A DNA stretch of 22,500 bases from Halocaridina rubra (lineage: Eukaryota > Arthropoda > Malacostraca > Decapoda > Atyidae), in contig JAXCGZ010017930.1 of the NCBI GenBank assembly GCA_037179515.1, forward strand, positions 1-22,500, written 5' to 3'. Of the stretch, positions 1 through 10,893 are shown one piece after another. The notes beneath the pieces are model-generated. The model saw only the letters and a program-made list of their open reading frames with translations, made no database searches and was not told where the DNA came from. Every line of letters begins with the position of its first letter. The stretch's first letter is position 1. The position numbers and the translations under genes are program-made.

Positions 1-22
1 AGTCAAAGTCAAAGTCAAAAAC

Positions 23-28
23 TTTATT
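23..28 (-). promoter_or_regulatory. LINE-A 3' AATAAA and repeat tail
   Basis: On the minus strand AATAAAG is followed by T-rich sequence and at least three copies of TTTGAC that reach base 1. LINEs of the CR1/L2 group commonly end in short tandem repeats instead of poly(A); the hexamer may act as a polyadenylation signal. Confidence 0.6.
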
Positions 29-198
29 CCATCAAAAATGGCTATTACATGATAATTAATCTAATTACAAATTACAAATGTAAAATGTCAAAATGAAACA
101 AATGAAATATGCAAAGCACATAATCAAAATATTTACACATTAAAATAAGCATACGTACACTTCGTCTACCCAATGGGAGGATAATAATGAGACTAAAA

Positions 199-3062
199 TC
201 ACTTATTAAGTAGGTGATTTAAAAGATGAGATTTAAATGAGGGTAATGTTTGGCAGCTTCTTAAGTTTGCGGGTAAAGAGTTCCAAAGTCTCGGGCCCAT
301 TACATTTAAGGCTCTTGCCCCAATATCAGTGGAAGTTCTGGGCACGTAAAAAGAATTCTGATATCTGGTGTTGACGTTATTGATACGCACTTGATTAACT
401 GTTGGCAATGAGAAGAGCCATTCCGGTAATATTCCATGATTTATTTTAAAAACTAAAAGACAGATATTATATATGAACTTCATGTCCATCCTTGGCCAAC
501 CCAATCTCTCAAAGAGGGGAGTCACGTGATCATATTTATGCACCCCCCCTATGGCAACTCTTGCAGCAAAATTCTGGAGCCTTTTCACTCGTAACATCTG
601 GGTCTTAGTCGTGGAACCCCAAACACTCAGACAGTAGCTGAGAATACTTAAAATCAATGTTTGTACTACAATTACCCTACAATCAGGCTCGAATCTTTCA
701 TAGACTCTGTTCAAGTAAATAAGGGTCCCGTTCACTCTTTTATGTAGTTCATCGATATGAAAATTAAATGTCATGGTACTGTCCATAATAACTCCTAGAT
801 TTTTAACCTTATTAGATGGGAAGAGTGAAACATTGTTGAAATTTATACTGATGTTCTCAGGAATGCGGGACAGGTATTGATTTGATCCAAAAATAACGAA
901 TTTAGTTTTATTTTCGTTCAGTAAAAGACCATTACTGTTAAAATAACTTTTGGCACAGTTTACTATATCTTCAGCCCTTTTTAAGATTTCAGGAATTCTA
1001 TCAAGTCACCAGTAAGCATAATCTGGGTGTCATCAGCATACATAACAAGTAGGCAATCTCTTATAAATTGAGGTAAATCATTAACATATATTAGGAAAAG
1101 CAGAGGACCCAAAATTGAACCCTGAGGAACGCCAAAACTGATATCTAAAGAAGAAGAGAGAGTCGAGCCCATTCGAACTGATTGAATTCGATCTTTCAGA
1201 TAATTTTCGAACCAAAATGAGTCAACATAAACTTTGGAAAGTTTTCTCATTAGAATTTGATGGTGTACACTGTCAAATGCTTTAGACAAATCTAACAATA
1301 ATAAAAGTTATATTTTCTTATTTTCAATATTACTATAAATTTTATCAGTAATTTTAAGTAGGGCCGTCTCGGTCGAAAGTTTAGGCCGAAAACCGTGTTG
1401 TTCCTCACATAATAGACAATTTGATTCAAGGAAATTTATTAACTGGGTGGCAACTACCTTCTCAAGTATTTTAGACAGAATGCTGAGAAGAGAGATTGGC
1501 CTATAATTTTCAACATTATTAGTATCTCCACTCTTAAAAACGGGGATGATATAGGGATGCTTCCAGAGGTTAGGATAAATGCCTGTAATAATGGATGTAT
1601 TAACAATGACTAAAATGAAAAATACTGTAACTGGCAATGAGTCAATTAGGAAGCGAAGTTGTATCCCATCGGAACCACAAGAGTTTGTTGGTTTGAGGTT
1701 CTTTATGATAAGAATAAGTGTGACTAAATCGATTGGGTGCGGTCTAAAATTATTGATAATATTTCTTTCAGCTGGAGGCTGGCAATTATGTGGTTGATTA
1801 ATAATCAAGTCATTATTATCTTGGGACTTTTCATATGTGGACTTACCTATTTTAGCAAAATACTTATTAAAATCATTCACTCGCTTTTCCACATTATCAC
1901 TGAGAAGGTCAGAATTTTCAAAGATTTCCTTATTTGCAGGAATTATTCTTTTTATAACATTCCAAGTTCCTTTGATATTTCCCCTATACTTGGAAAATTC
2001 TTCCCTGAAATGATTTTTCTTCTTTTCGGACAACATTGTTTTAGTAAGGTTTCTTTCTCTTCTATAGGCTCTTTCCATCTCGGAGTTTTGTCTATCAGAT
2101 TTAAATTGCCTTAGGAGGTCATCTCTCCTTTTCATTTGCTCTTTTAACTGAGAGTCAATCCACGGGGCAGGAGGGCGTGTCATGACTTTGGTTGTAAGAG
2201 GGGCACATTCATTTAAACATCTCGTAAAAACATCAGTAAAAGTAGAAACTTGATAATTTACACAATCTGTAGTTAGTATTGAATTTAAAATGTTGTATTC
2301 ATTAAGGAGAGTGTCACAGAAACAATTTTGAGAATAATTCTCAAGAGAGCGGAAAGTTTTAACAATTGGCGGTCTCTTTTCCTTCCTGACATTAACTGTA
2401 GCTATTAGAAGCTCGTGGTCTCCTACAGGACAAGGTAAGACATCGTGGTGAACTATAAAACTAGGTGTATTGGTAATTATAAGATCAATTAGGCTGGGGG
2501 AATTAGCGGTGATACGGGTTGCTTTATTCACAAGCTGATTTAAGTGGAGGGATTGAATTAATTTCCCCATTTTATTATTAGGAAGAAAAAGATTATCATT
2601 GAAGTCGCCTATAATAATGAGAGGTTTGCTCCTCAAACAGACAGACCGAAATACCTCAGAGATGTAATCAAAGGTGTCGTTGAGTGCATGAGGGTGTCTA
2701 TATACACATCACAGGATGAAGGAAGGGAATTTCCCACTCTGAACAGTCAACCAAATGTCTTCGAGATGAGGAGGTCGCTCGACTTCAGGGGTCTTTAATA
2801 GGGAGACCGTTAGATGATTTCTTACATACACCCCCACACCCCCACCCCTACCGCCATCAAATCGATAAAAAGAATACTCAGGTATAGCAACAAAACCAGA
2901 CTGCATATTAGATAGGAGCCAAGTTTCACAAACACACATTATATCCACGTTATTTTCTCTGATCATTAGTTCAATATTGTCGAAATTACCCAAAAGTGAT
3001 TGTGCATTGATGTGTTGTATATTTATGAAATGTTTCAATAAGCCTGTATTACAATGTGATTG
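199..3062 (-). pseudogene. LINE-A ORF2: APE endonuclease plus reverse transcriptase, broken
   Basis: ORF2 would nick target DNA and prime reverse transcription of the element RNA. The frame is open immediately after the ORF1 stop. The APE endonuclease begins near 3020 (INAQSLLGN), with the catalytic-Glu motif CETW, the glycine-rich GGRGGGVGVYV block, IGDFND (near 2610) and a DHE motif. The RT domain follows, with NYRPISLL, a GFRPKLSTETALL block, LDLSKAFDSVHH, GVPQGSILGP and the catalytic YADD (1040-1029). The C-terminus has the usual MGPRLWNSLP signature. Three breaks are visible by comparison with LINE-B: TGA at 2711-2709 where B has Gly, TAA at 1310-1308 where B has Ser, and a one-base deletion near 997, just after YADD. 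All other segments stay in one frame, so this is a fairly young but dead copy. No ATG exists between the ORF1 stop and the first endonuclease motif. Confidence 0.92.
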
Positions 3063-4583
3063 CTATATATTTAAGGGACATAATCTTGTTTTATGGCCAT
3101 GTTCACGGCAGTGACCACAGTTAAGTCTATAGTTAAACCTACAGTGGGAAAGATCATGGTTTATTTCCCCACAGTTTGAACAGGGCTGTCGACGACTGTA
3201 GAGCTGCTGCAATTTCTCCCTCGCCCGGGGACGCTGGGGGTAGCGCCGTGGTTGGTCGAGATCGTAAAGACTGCGATTCATCCTCGAGTCTCGTCTCCAT
3301 CCTCGAATACCAGGTGGGATTTGACGATTCTGATGACGAAAATCCCGGGTATGACGTCCATCCGAATGCTGTTGAGGATCCCTTCTAGAATGCTGATCGT
3401 TGCTACTTTCTTGAGTGACGTTTCTGAATTCAATGTTATGCTGTCGTGTCATATTATTTCTTATTGAGGGGAGCTGGCGATGCCGGTCGTAGTTTCTGTT
3501 CCTGTATGTGTTATTTTGACTGTCGTTATTGGCCGTGACCGGTCGTTGTTGCCGCTGCAATACAGAAGCATATGTAGCAGGTATGGTTTGGTATATGATT
3601 TCTTCCCAGTTGTTGCTTAGTTTGAAGAATGGGCATTGCTTAGCAATTATGTTCAATAACCTGATGACGCCAAATCTGTTGAGAGCATCCCCCTTATCAT
3701 TTACATCATAACACATACGATCAACGTCGCCGGTACCAAGCCTGAACTGCAGATTAGTCTTGACAACTGAAACCCCATTGGTCTCACTCCAAGTTGCTAG
3801 TTGATTATTGAAATAGTTGATCTTTTCATCGAACTCTTCGACTCTAAGGACAGGTGCTACTTCACATATGTGTATGCTCATCTCCTCGTTCACCTCCTTG
3901 AGATCGGTTATGAGAGAACCCAATCTATCAAGGATATCCACAGGCTGAGACCCATTAAGGATGTCTTGAATACCGCAGTATAAGATGCAATATTTAGGAG
4001 CCCATCGAAGTTTCTCTGAGACCCAACAATTTATGAGATCTATATTAGCTCCTCTTATAGTTTGAACGGAGCATTGTTGGTTCAAGTCTGACATACGAAC
4101 AGGGGAGAGGCTTGTGTCACCCAGAAGCAGGCTTCCCTCAGGTAGGGGCCGGGTAGGGGTTACACCCTGCGGTTCCGGTGTCGTCTGCTGTGAGTTGTAT
4201 GTTCTCTTAAGTAACCCGACTTGTTCTTCCAGTGAAGAGATACGATCATTTAACTTGTTGATTGTGATATGTGCAGCTTTCATAAGTTCACTGAGTTTAT
4301 CGATAACAAGATCTCTGACATTTATTCTCTCTCTCATTTCTTCAATGTCTCTCATTTCCTCTTGAGGAGCTAATTCACAGTTATCAACATTACTCTCTGA
4401 ATCGTTTGTTAGTGACGATCTATGCTTTTCAAGAATCATATCAATGAGTTTATTTTTCGTGTGCTAGACCCTTGTGATACCTATTTCCCGACAGTGCTTT
4501 TGTAATTCAGTTTTTGTATAATTATCATTGAGGAATTCCCAAGTAGGGTTTTCCAAAGACACTAGGTTTTCAATAGAAGACAT
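3063..4583 (-). pseudogene. LINE-A ORF1 (nucleic-acid-binding, Gag-like protein), one premature stop
   Basis: ORF1 proteins of LINEs bind the element RNA and form the cytoplasmic RNP. The natural start appears to be the ATG at 4583-4581. Its first 39 codons include YTKTELQKHCREIGITR, a SAP/HeH-like helix-extended-helix pattern, and then hit an in-frame TAG at 4466-4464. Beyond it the pattern resumes (TKNKLIDMIL), and the ATG at 4439 opens an uninterrupted 458-residue stretch. Numbered from that ATG, I see a coiled coil at about 31-82, an SGNH-esterase-like domain at about 103-280, a long Arg/Gln/Asn-rich basic linker at about 290-410, and two perfect CX2CX4HX4C zinc knuckles (420-433 and 441-454). 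In the SGNH-like domain the usual Ser, Asn and His positions read GDT (107-109), CGIQD (155-159) and DALN (251-254), so catalytic activity is doubtful. It ends at TAG 3065-3063, in frame with ORF2. Confidence 0.85.
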
Positions 4584-4654
4584 TATAATATGAAAAATAC
4601 AAAACACTAAGATTAAAATAATTTTGCCACTGGCAGCGCTTGTAGATGTTCTTA

Positions 4655-4668
4655 CTGCGCATGCGCAG
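4655..4668. promoter_or_regulatory. NRF-1/EWG-type palindrome upstream of LINE-A ORF1
   Basis: CTGCGCATGCGCAG is a perfect 14-bp palindrome whose core (4656-4667) equals the NRF-1 consensus YGCGCAYGCGCR. It lies 72 bp upstream of the ORF1 ATG in the LINE-A 5' region, where an internal promoter would be expected, and is GC-rich against an AT-rich background. A promoter role is inferred; only the motif match and position are seen. Confidence 0.5.
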
Positions 4669-4953
4669 AATTTGAAAAAAAATTAAATGTGAGCCCTTTA
4701 CGGGAAAATTTGATTATCTTAACCTAAAATAAAACTAAGTTCATAAATTCAAAAACTTAAGAGACACATTTTCATTGTTCTAAAACACTTCACAGGGTCA
4801 CAGAGGTACACAAAATACACAAAGGCAGTTTAGAAAACACGAAAAACCATGAAAATATCAGGAACGCACCAGGCAAGATTGTTTACCTTAGGGGGAGAGA
4901 GAGAGAGAAAAACTACACCTCCTCCAAGAGGAATAAATGTATTTTATCTAATT

Positions 4954-4973
4954 ATTCTCACGGGAGAGAGCTG
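4954..4973. repeat. Target-site duplication, left copy
   Basis: The 20-bp sequence attctcacgggagagagctg is repeated perfectly at 5173-5192. The flanking bases differ on both sides, so the duplication is exactly 20 bp. It brackets the SINE. Confidence 0.88.
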
Positions 4974-5172
4974 TAGTCGCCGTGGCTCAGTCGGTAGCGT
5001 CTCCGACTCTGAGGCGTCAGGTCGAGGGTTCGCGCCCCGTCACGGTCTGAGGTTAGCAAAGGCATGCACTCAGCGTAAGGATTACATCTGCCAAAACAAG
5101 TCCTTCGCAAGAAGGCAACCGTCCTAGCCCTTGGTTGATAAGGGAGTCCGTGACGTAAAACCGGAATGGAAC
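4974..5172 (+). mobile_element. tRNA-derived SINE (199 bp) with intact A and B boxes
   Basis: The head of this element is tRNA-like: an A box TGGCTCAGTCGG at 4983-4994 and a B box GGTTCGCGCCC at 5027-5037, which differs from the consensus GGTTCGANNCC only at the conserved A. The spacing is that of a tRNA, and GCCGTGG (4979-4985) can pair imperfectly with TCACGGT (5040-5046). These boxes would form an internal RNA polymerase III promoter. The body (about 5050-5172) is unrelated to tRNA, and the 3' end has no poly(A). The perfect 20-bp direct repeats on both sides show LINE-type, target-primed insertion. It sits just beyond the 5' end of LINE-A. A functional tRNA gene is unlikely because the arms pair poorly and the insertion structure explains the locus. 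Confidence 0.85.
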
Positions 5173-5192
5173 ATTCTCACGGGAGAGAGCTG
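5173..5192. repeat. Target-site duplication, right copy
   Basis: This is a perfect second copy of the 20-bp sequence at 4954-4973 and closes the SINE insertion. Confidence 0.88.
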
Positions 5193-5340
5193 CATGCTGA
5201 TAACTACCCGTCTCCTGAGCAGGTTATATATTCCTTAAACTAAGACTTTTATCTATTCATAAATGAATGAATACATTGCACACTGGCAATTACTTCGCTT
5301 AGCAAATGTAACTATTATCTAATCTTACACTAAAATAGTA
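5193..5340. other. Short spacer without recognisable feature
   Basis: AT-rich sequence between the SINE and the LINE-C fossil. I see no ORF, repeat or RNA gene in it. Confidence 0.5.
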
Positions 5341-6660
5341 CCATCTTAAATCCTGCAAAGAAGTTTTCTTACGACGCTTCAAGCTATGACCTCTAGTTCT
5401 AATGCCATCCACGATCAAGTTTGACTAGATCGCGATGCCATCCACATCAAAATATTTCTTCCGAGCGTATCTGACAAAACTGAGGAAATTTTTAGCTCGG
5501 TTATCATATCCCACATCTCTCTTCTAACTTCAAGAGAGGTAAATCTAACTGCCTCAGCCCATCCTCATGATTAATATTTCATATCTTTGTCACGGCCCTT
5601 TAGCTCGTCTTTAATGCATCTTCAGCTTGTTAATGTTATATTCATACGCGGCTTGCACAAGGGTGCTGCATAATGAAAACTAGGCCTGCTAAAGGTCATA
5701 TAAATTCATATATCATTTATATGCATTTCCGGACACATATCTGCATACCAACACATTAACCTCTAGATCTCTTTCACTCAGAAATCCATTAAGTTCTCTC
5801 CTGTCATTGAATAACAAAACTTGCTTCTTTTTTCTCTCTTGCCCGTTTCCCATACCTTACGTTTTGAATTACAGCATCTCATTAGCTACTTATGTAAAAA
5901 CCCAGGCAGATATCGAAGGTCTTTCTTTAGTTCCATACAACCATTTCCGTCTTTTTTTCTATTCACAAGTATTTCGCCGTCTTCAAGCGTAGTTAAGAAT
6001 GAATTTTAAGACTTTGGCAGACCAAGTACATAATGAAGGAACTAAAGTGCCAGTAAAAGTGATTCCTGCGGAACTCCTCTATTAACTGTCCTCCAATTTG
6101 ACACCGTATATTTTGCTTCAGTCCTTGGCTCTCTTCCTTTTAATTATGCTTTTAAATAGTACAAGACATTTACTATTAATGTTGCCTTTATCTGTAGCTT
6201 CGTAGTTAGCTAATCATATGAGACTATCAAAAGTCATCTGAAAAGCTTGAACGATGCAATCTGCCCAACCTTTGCTCTCCTGTAGGACTATACCTCATCA
6301 TAAAATTCCAGTCGTCTTACTAACAAAAGTTAAGGCTCCAAGTGAAAAAAATAAAGTTCTTTCTCTGTAATTATACCCAAACTTTTCAGACTAAGATCTA
6401 CAATGAAAGTGGCCTTTAGTTAAGAGCTATGTCTCTCCTCTTTTTTGATGACAGGTATAACGCTTGTTTGTTCCCTGTTACTCTTTGAAAATGATGCAGT
6501 GCTACAAAAAGTGCAGCGGATTTTTTTCCAGGACATATGGGAATGCATTGTATGGTAGCAAGGGTTTGTGAGTATCTTATGTAATCGGTGATTTAAACAC
6601 TTCTGTAGTTGAAAAGCTATTGTCCTCTAATACTGGCTTCTGTTCTCTCACCTTTGTAAT
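5341..6660 (-). pseudogene. LINE-C fossil: decayed reverse transcriptase and C-terminal region
   Basis: No long ORF survives, but minus-strand translations in shifting frames keep a LINE pol in the right order. At 6462-6424 there is IPVIKKEERHSS, like the VIPIFKKGDR...NYRP start of the RT domain. At 6077-6060 there is GVPQES, the GVPQGS block, followed by an L-rich stretch and LPKS where LLFxxYxNDLP is expected. Near 5780-5690 lies an ADMCPEMH...SRPSFHYAAPL-like stretch resembling the conserved C-terminal region. At about 5580-5530 LRQLDLPLLKLEERCGI resembles the LRxLGLPTLExRRxRGDMI motif. At 5406-5341 RTRGHSLKRRKKTSLQDL is a well-preserved terminal signature. The catalytic YADD is not recognisable. 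It carries many stops and frameshifts and is much older than LINE-A. Both ends are approximate. Confidence 0.75.
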
Positions 6661-6814
6661 AGTGGGATGTGGAGTATTCTCTTGCGTAATTACTTATTGA
6701 AATTTCTTCTTTTATTCACAGATATCTTCATCTGTTTTAAGGGAGTATATATTCCTACCTGTATTTAACTAATTGGTTATCACGCGTTTTTTTTTTCATA
6801 AACACTTTGTGTGT

Positions 6815-6847
6815 ATGAGTGAGTGAGTGAGTGAGTAAGTGAATGAG

Positions 6848-6883
<36 letters not shown>

Positions 6884-6897
6884 TAGTAAATAGATAG

Positions 6898-6993
<96 letters not shown>
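6815..6993. repeat. Compound microsatellite GAGT-GATA-TA-GA
   Basis: Four motifs follow one another without spacer: GAGT/GTGA (about 6817-6839), GATA (about 6849-6882), TA (about 6902-6960) and GA (6961-6993). Each motif differs from its neighbour by a small change, the pattern expected when a new repeat is seeded at the edge of an old one. The long serine/tyrosine-rich translation on the minus strand is an artefact of the repeats. Confidence 0.97.
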
Positions 6994-6994
<1 letters not shown>

Positions 6995-7082
6995 ATTTGC
7001 AAATACTTTATCTCCCTCCTCCCTAATGTCATATTCCACTTCCTTTCTAAAGGACTAAAGAAAAAGAGAGAAACAGATAGAA

Positions 7083-7084
<2 letters not shown>

Positions 7085-7144
<60 letters not shown>
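7085..7144. repeat. TA microsatellite
   Basis: About 60 bp of almost uninterrupted TA dinucleotide, ending next to the SINE fragment. Confidence 0.95.
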
Positions 7145-7154
7145 GAATCATTTT

Positions 7155-7192
7155 TTTACCCCGACCGGGACTCGAACCTAGGACTTATGATT
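7155..7192 (-). mobile_element. tRNA-derived SINE fragment (B-box half)
   Basis: The minus strand reads AAGTCCTAGGTTCGAGTCCC followed by GGTCGGGG. GGTTCGAGTCC (7178-7168) is a perfect polymerase III B box, and the surroundings look like a T arm and the 3' acceptor strand. No A box or D arm is present: the sequence upstream on this strand turns into TA and GA microsatellite within about 20 bp. I take it as a truncated SINE or tRNA pseudogene, of a different head sequence from the SINE at 4974. Confidence 0.6.
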
Positions 7193-7206
7193 ACTATATA
7201 TATATT

Positions 7207-7207
<1 letters not shown>

Positions 7208-7287
<80 letters not shown>
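7208..7287. repeat. GA microsatellite
   Basis: About 80 bp of pure GA dinucleotide, a polypurine/polypyrimidine tract. Confidence 0.97.
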
Positions 7288-7289
<2 letters not shown>

Positions 7290-7451
7290 ACCCATGTCTA
7301 GCCTTTCTTTAGCCTTTTCTTTTGATAGATCGGTCGAAGAAAGGCAGGGATATAATGAGCTACGACAGAATGGTAGGTATCTGATTTCTTAAAGAAAATT
7401 AAAAACCTGACCCACATATTCCACTATTATTTTTGTGATTTCAGGAACCTT

Positions 7452-7665
<214 letters not shown>

Positions 7666-7747
7666 CCCCCATGGGGGAATCCTAGTCATACATAAAATCG
7701 AGTAAGATGAGTTTATGAAATCCATTTGTGTGTGTCTAGCTAACTAA

Positions 7748-8375
7748 CAATATGGTATCCTAGGTTTACACTGTTTAAGAAATCGGCAATATGGGTTAGC
7801 AAATATAAAGCTTCCTCAAAGTGTTCCCATTGACCCTAGCCTTCAGAAACCTAACTTACCTCCAACAAACCCCTCAGAACCTAAAACAATGGAAGAAACA
7901 GCGGATGAAGCTGCACCTATGGATGATATACAGGATATTCAAGGGACTAGAAAGGGATCCTTATATTCTCTGGAAGAGCAATTCCAAAAAGGACTATTAA
8001 GGATTTATCCTTGACATGCCAGGAAACAAGCATTAACAACTAAACACAATATCGGTAAGCAGAAAAAAAAGCAACAAGTACAAAACAAAATGAAAGGAAA
8101 AAGTTGAGGGAAGAACTCAGCTTTGAAGTTATTGGTAGTCATCCAAAACGTCTATCCGTAGAAGAAACAAAATCGGGGATCTCTTACTAAGAACAAATAA
8201 ATAAAAATATTCATATGCAAATCCTCCACATGAACCAGACCAAGTTCATCTATTTTTAGAACAAAATAAAATTGACCAAAAGGATATTAAAATCCAATAT
8301 CTAGATGACCTACTTTACTCTGCAGTTCCCCAAGGTTTATGCCCTGATTCACCTTTTTCTTCTAATACGACCCTT
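7748..8375 (+). pseudogene. Unidentified coding-like relic in three open blocks
   Basis: I do not recognise this sequence. Three open stretches on the plus strand look protein-like in composition but sit in different frames. The first is 7748-8011 (88 codons, no early ATG), containing CLRNRQYGLANIKLP and an acidic TMEETADEAAPMDDIQDIQG segment, and ending at TGA 8012-8014 with Lys/Gln-rich sequence continuing in frame to 8104. The second is 8059-8187, with KKLREELSFEVIGSHPKRL. The third is 8205-8375, with EPDQVHLFLEQNKIDQKDI and IQYLDDLLYS. Low-complexity repeats do not explain these blocks, unlike most open frames nearby. It could be a decayed transposon gene or host pseudogene, or chance in A-rich DNA. 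Confidence 0.3.
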
Positions 8376-8510
8376 TAATTAAGCAGAGGATTAGTAATAC
8401 ACAAAAGTATCCAATGAATAACTTGTATTATCTTTTGCATACTTGTGTGTATATGCTCAAGTATATATAGGCATGTATGTCTGTATGCATGAGAATAAGT
8501 TATGTGATAG

Positions 8511-10508
<1,998 letters not shown>

Positions 10509-10558
10509 AACTGGAGAAAACGCACCTAATGATACGCTTAGGTGCGTGTTCTCCTGTT
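10509..10558. repeat. Foldback: 21-bp arms, 8-bp loop
   Basis: Left arm 10509-10529 and right arm 10538-10558 are reverse complements at 19 of 21 positions; the inner 17 bp (ggagaaaacgcacctaa against ttaggtgcgtgttctcc) has one mismatch. The loop is tgatacgc. The right arm is also the first unit of the 30-bp repeat family that follows. Confidence 0.8.
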
Positions 10559-10600
10559 GACCACTTTTCAGGTGTTTATTCTCCAATTGGCAATTTCATG
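10541..10600 (+). repeat. 30-bp repeat, two copies (left group)
   Basis: Two units aligned on CTCCTGTTG (10551-10559) and CTCCAATTG (10581-10589), exactly 30 bp apart. Each begins with GGTG and is followed by a variable AT-rich end. They belong to the same family as the array at 10894-11012. Confidence 0.65.
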
Positions 10601-10603
10601 ATC

Positions 10604-10725
10604 AAACAAGTAGTTGGCTTAACTTTCCTCTATCTAGTAGGCTCTTTATGTCTAAACAGGAAGTTTGATAAACTTTTCTCTATCTGGTTATTGGTTCTTT
10701 ATGTCCAAACATGTAGTTTGATTTT
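10604..10725 (+). repeat. Degenerate ~50-bp tandem repeat, 2.4 copies
   Basis: Units start with AAACA(A/G/T)G at 10604, 10654 and 10707. They share CTCTATCTGGTA-like and GGTTCTTTATGTC-like segments (10628-10653 and 10678-10706), with several mismatches and a small length change. The third copy is cut off in a T run. Confidence 0.7.
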
Positions 10726-10780
10726 TTTTTTGCTGCATTCTGAATTATGTTACTGTATTTTTCTGCATACTGCAAACTTA

Positions 10781-10889
10781 GCCTAATCTAACCTAACAGT
10801 ATAACCTAACCTAACCTAGCTTAATTGAACTTAACCTCCACTTAACCTAGCCTAACCTAACCTAACCTAACCTAACCTAACCTAGCCTA
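10781..10889 (+). repeat. Interstitial telomere-like CCTAA (TTAGG) repeats
   Basis: A perfect run of CCTAA units (about 10851-10883) is preceded by degenerate CTAACCTAA and TTAACCT units from 10781. TTAGG is the ancestral arthropod telomere repeat; here it is internal and decayed at the edges. Confidence 0.85.
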
Positions 10890-10893
10890 ATTT

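Larger units (their letters stand above)
1..4845 (-). mobile_element. LINE-A: near-full-length CR1/L2-like non-LTR retrotransposon
   Basis: This is an APE-type LINE read on the minus strand. In element order it has a 5' region (about 4845-4584), ORF1 (4583-3063), ORF2 (3062-199) and a 3' UTR (198-1). The 3' end carries AATAAA (28-23) followed by at least three TTTGAC repeats that run off the window, so the true end lies outside. The clade call rests on the ORF1 layout (coiled coil, SGNH-like domain, CCHC knuckles), the endonuclease-RT order of ORF2 and the short-repeat 3' tail instead of poly(A). The 5' boundary is a guess: I could not find a target-site duplication, and 4845 is only where LINE-like sequence stops being arguable. 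The copy is inactive because both ORFs carry disabling changes. Confidence 0.9.

Noticed and set aside
3176..3467. Plus-strand ORFs opposite LINE-A ORF1 and ORF2 (also at 1579-2114, 3529-3983 and 4114-4365)
   Set aside because: Antisense shadows of the LINE-A coding strand, which carries the recognisable motifs.
4979..5046. Functional tRNA gene
   Set aside because: The A and B boxes are good, but the arms pair poorly, the B box is off at the conserved A, and the copy ends in a SINE body between target-site duplications.
4849..5127. 92-codon plus-strand ORF
   Set aside because: It runs across the left target-site duplication into the SINE; the SINE structure explains the sequence better.
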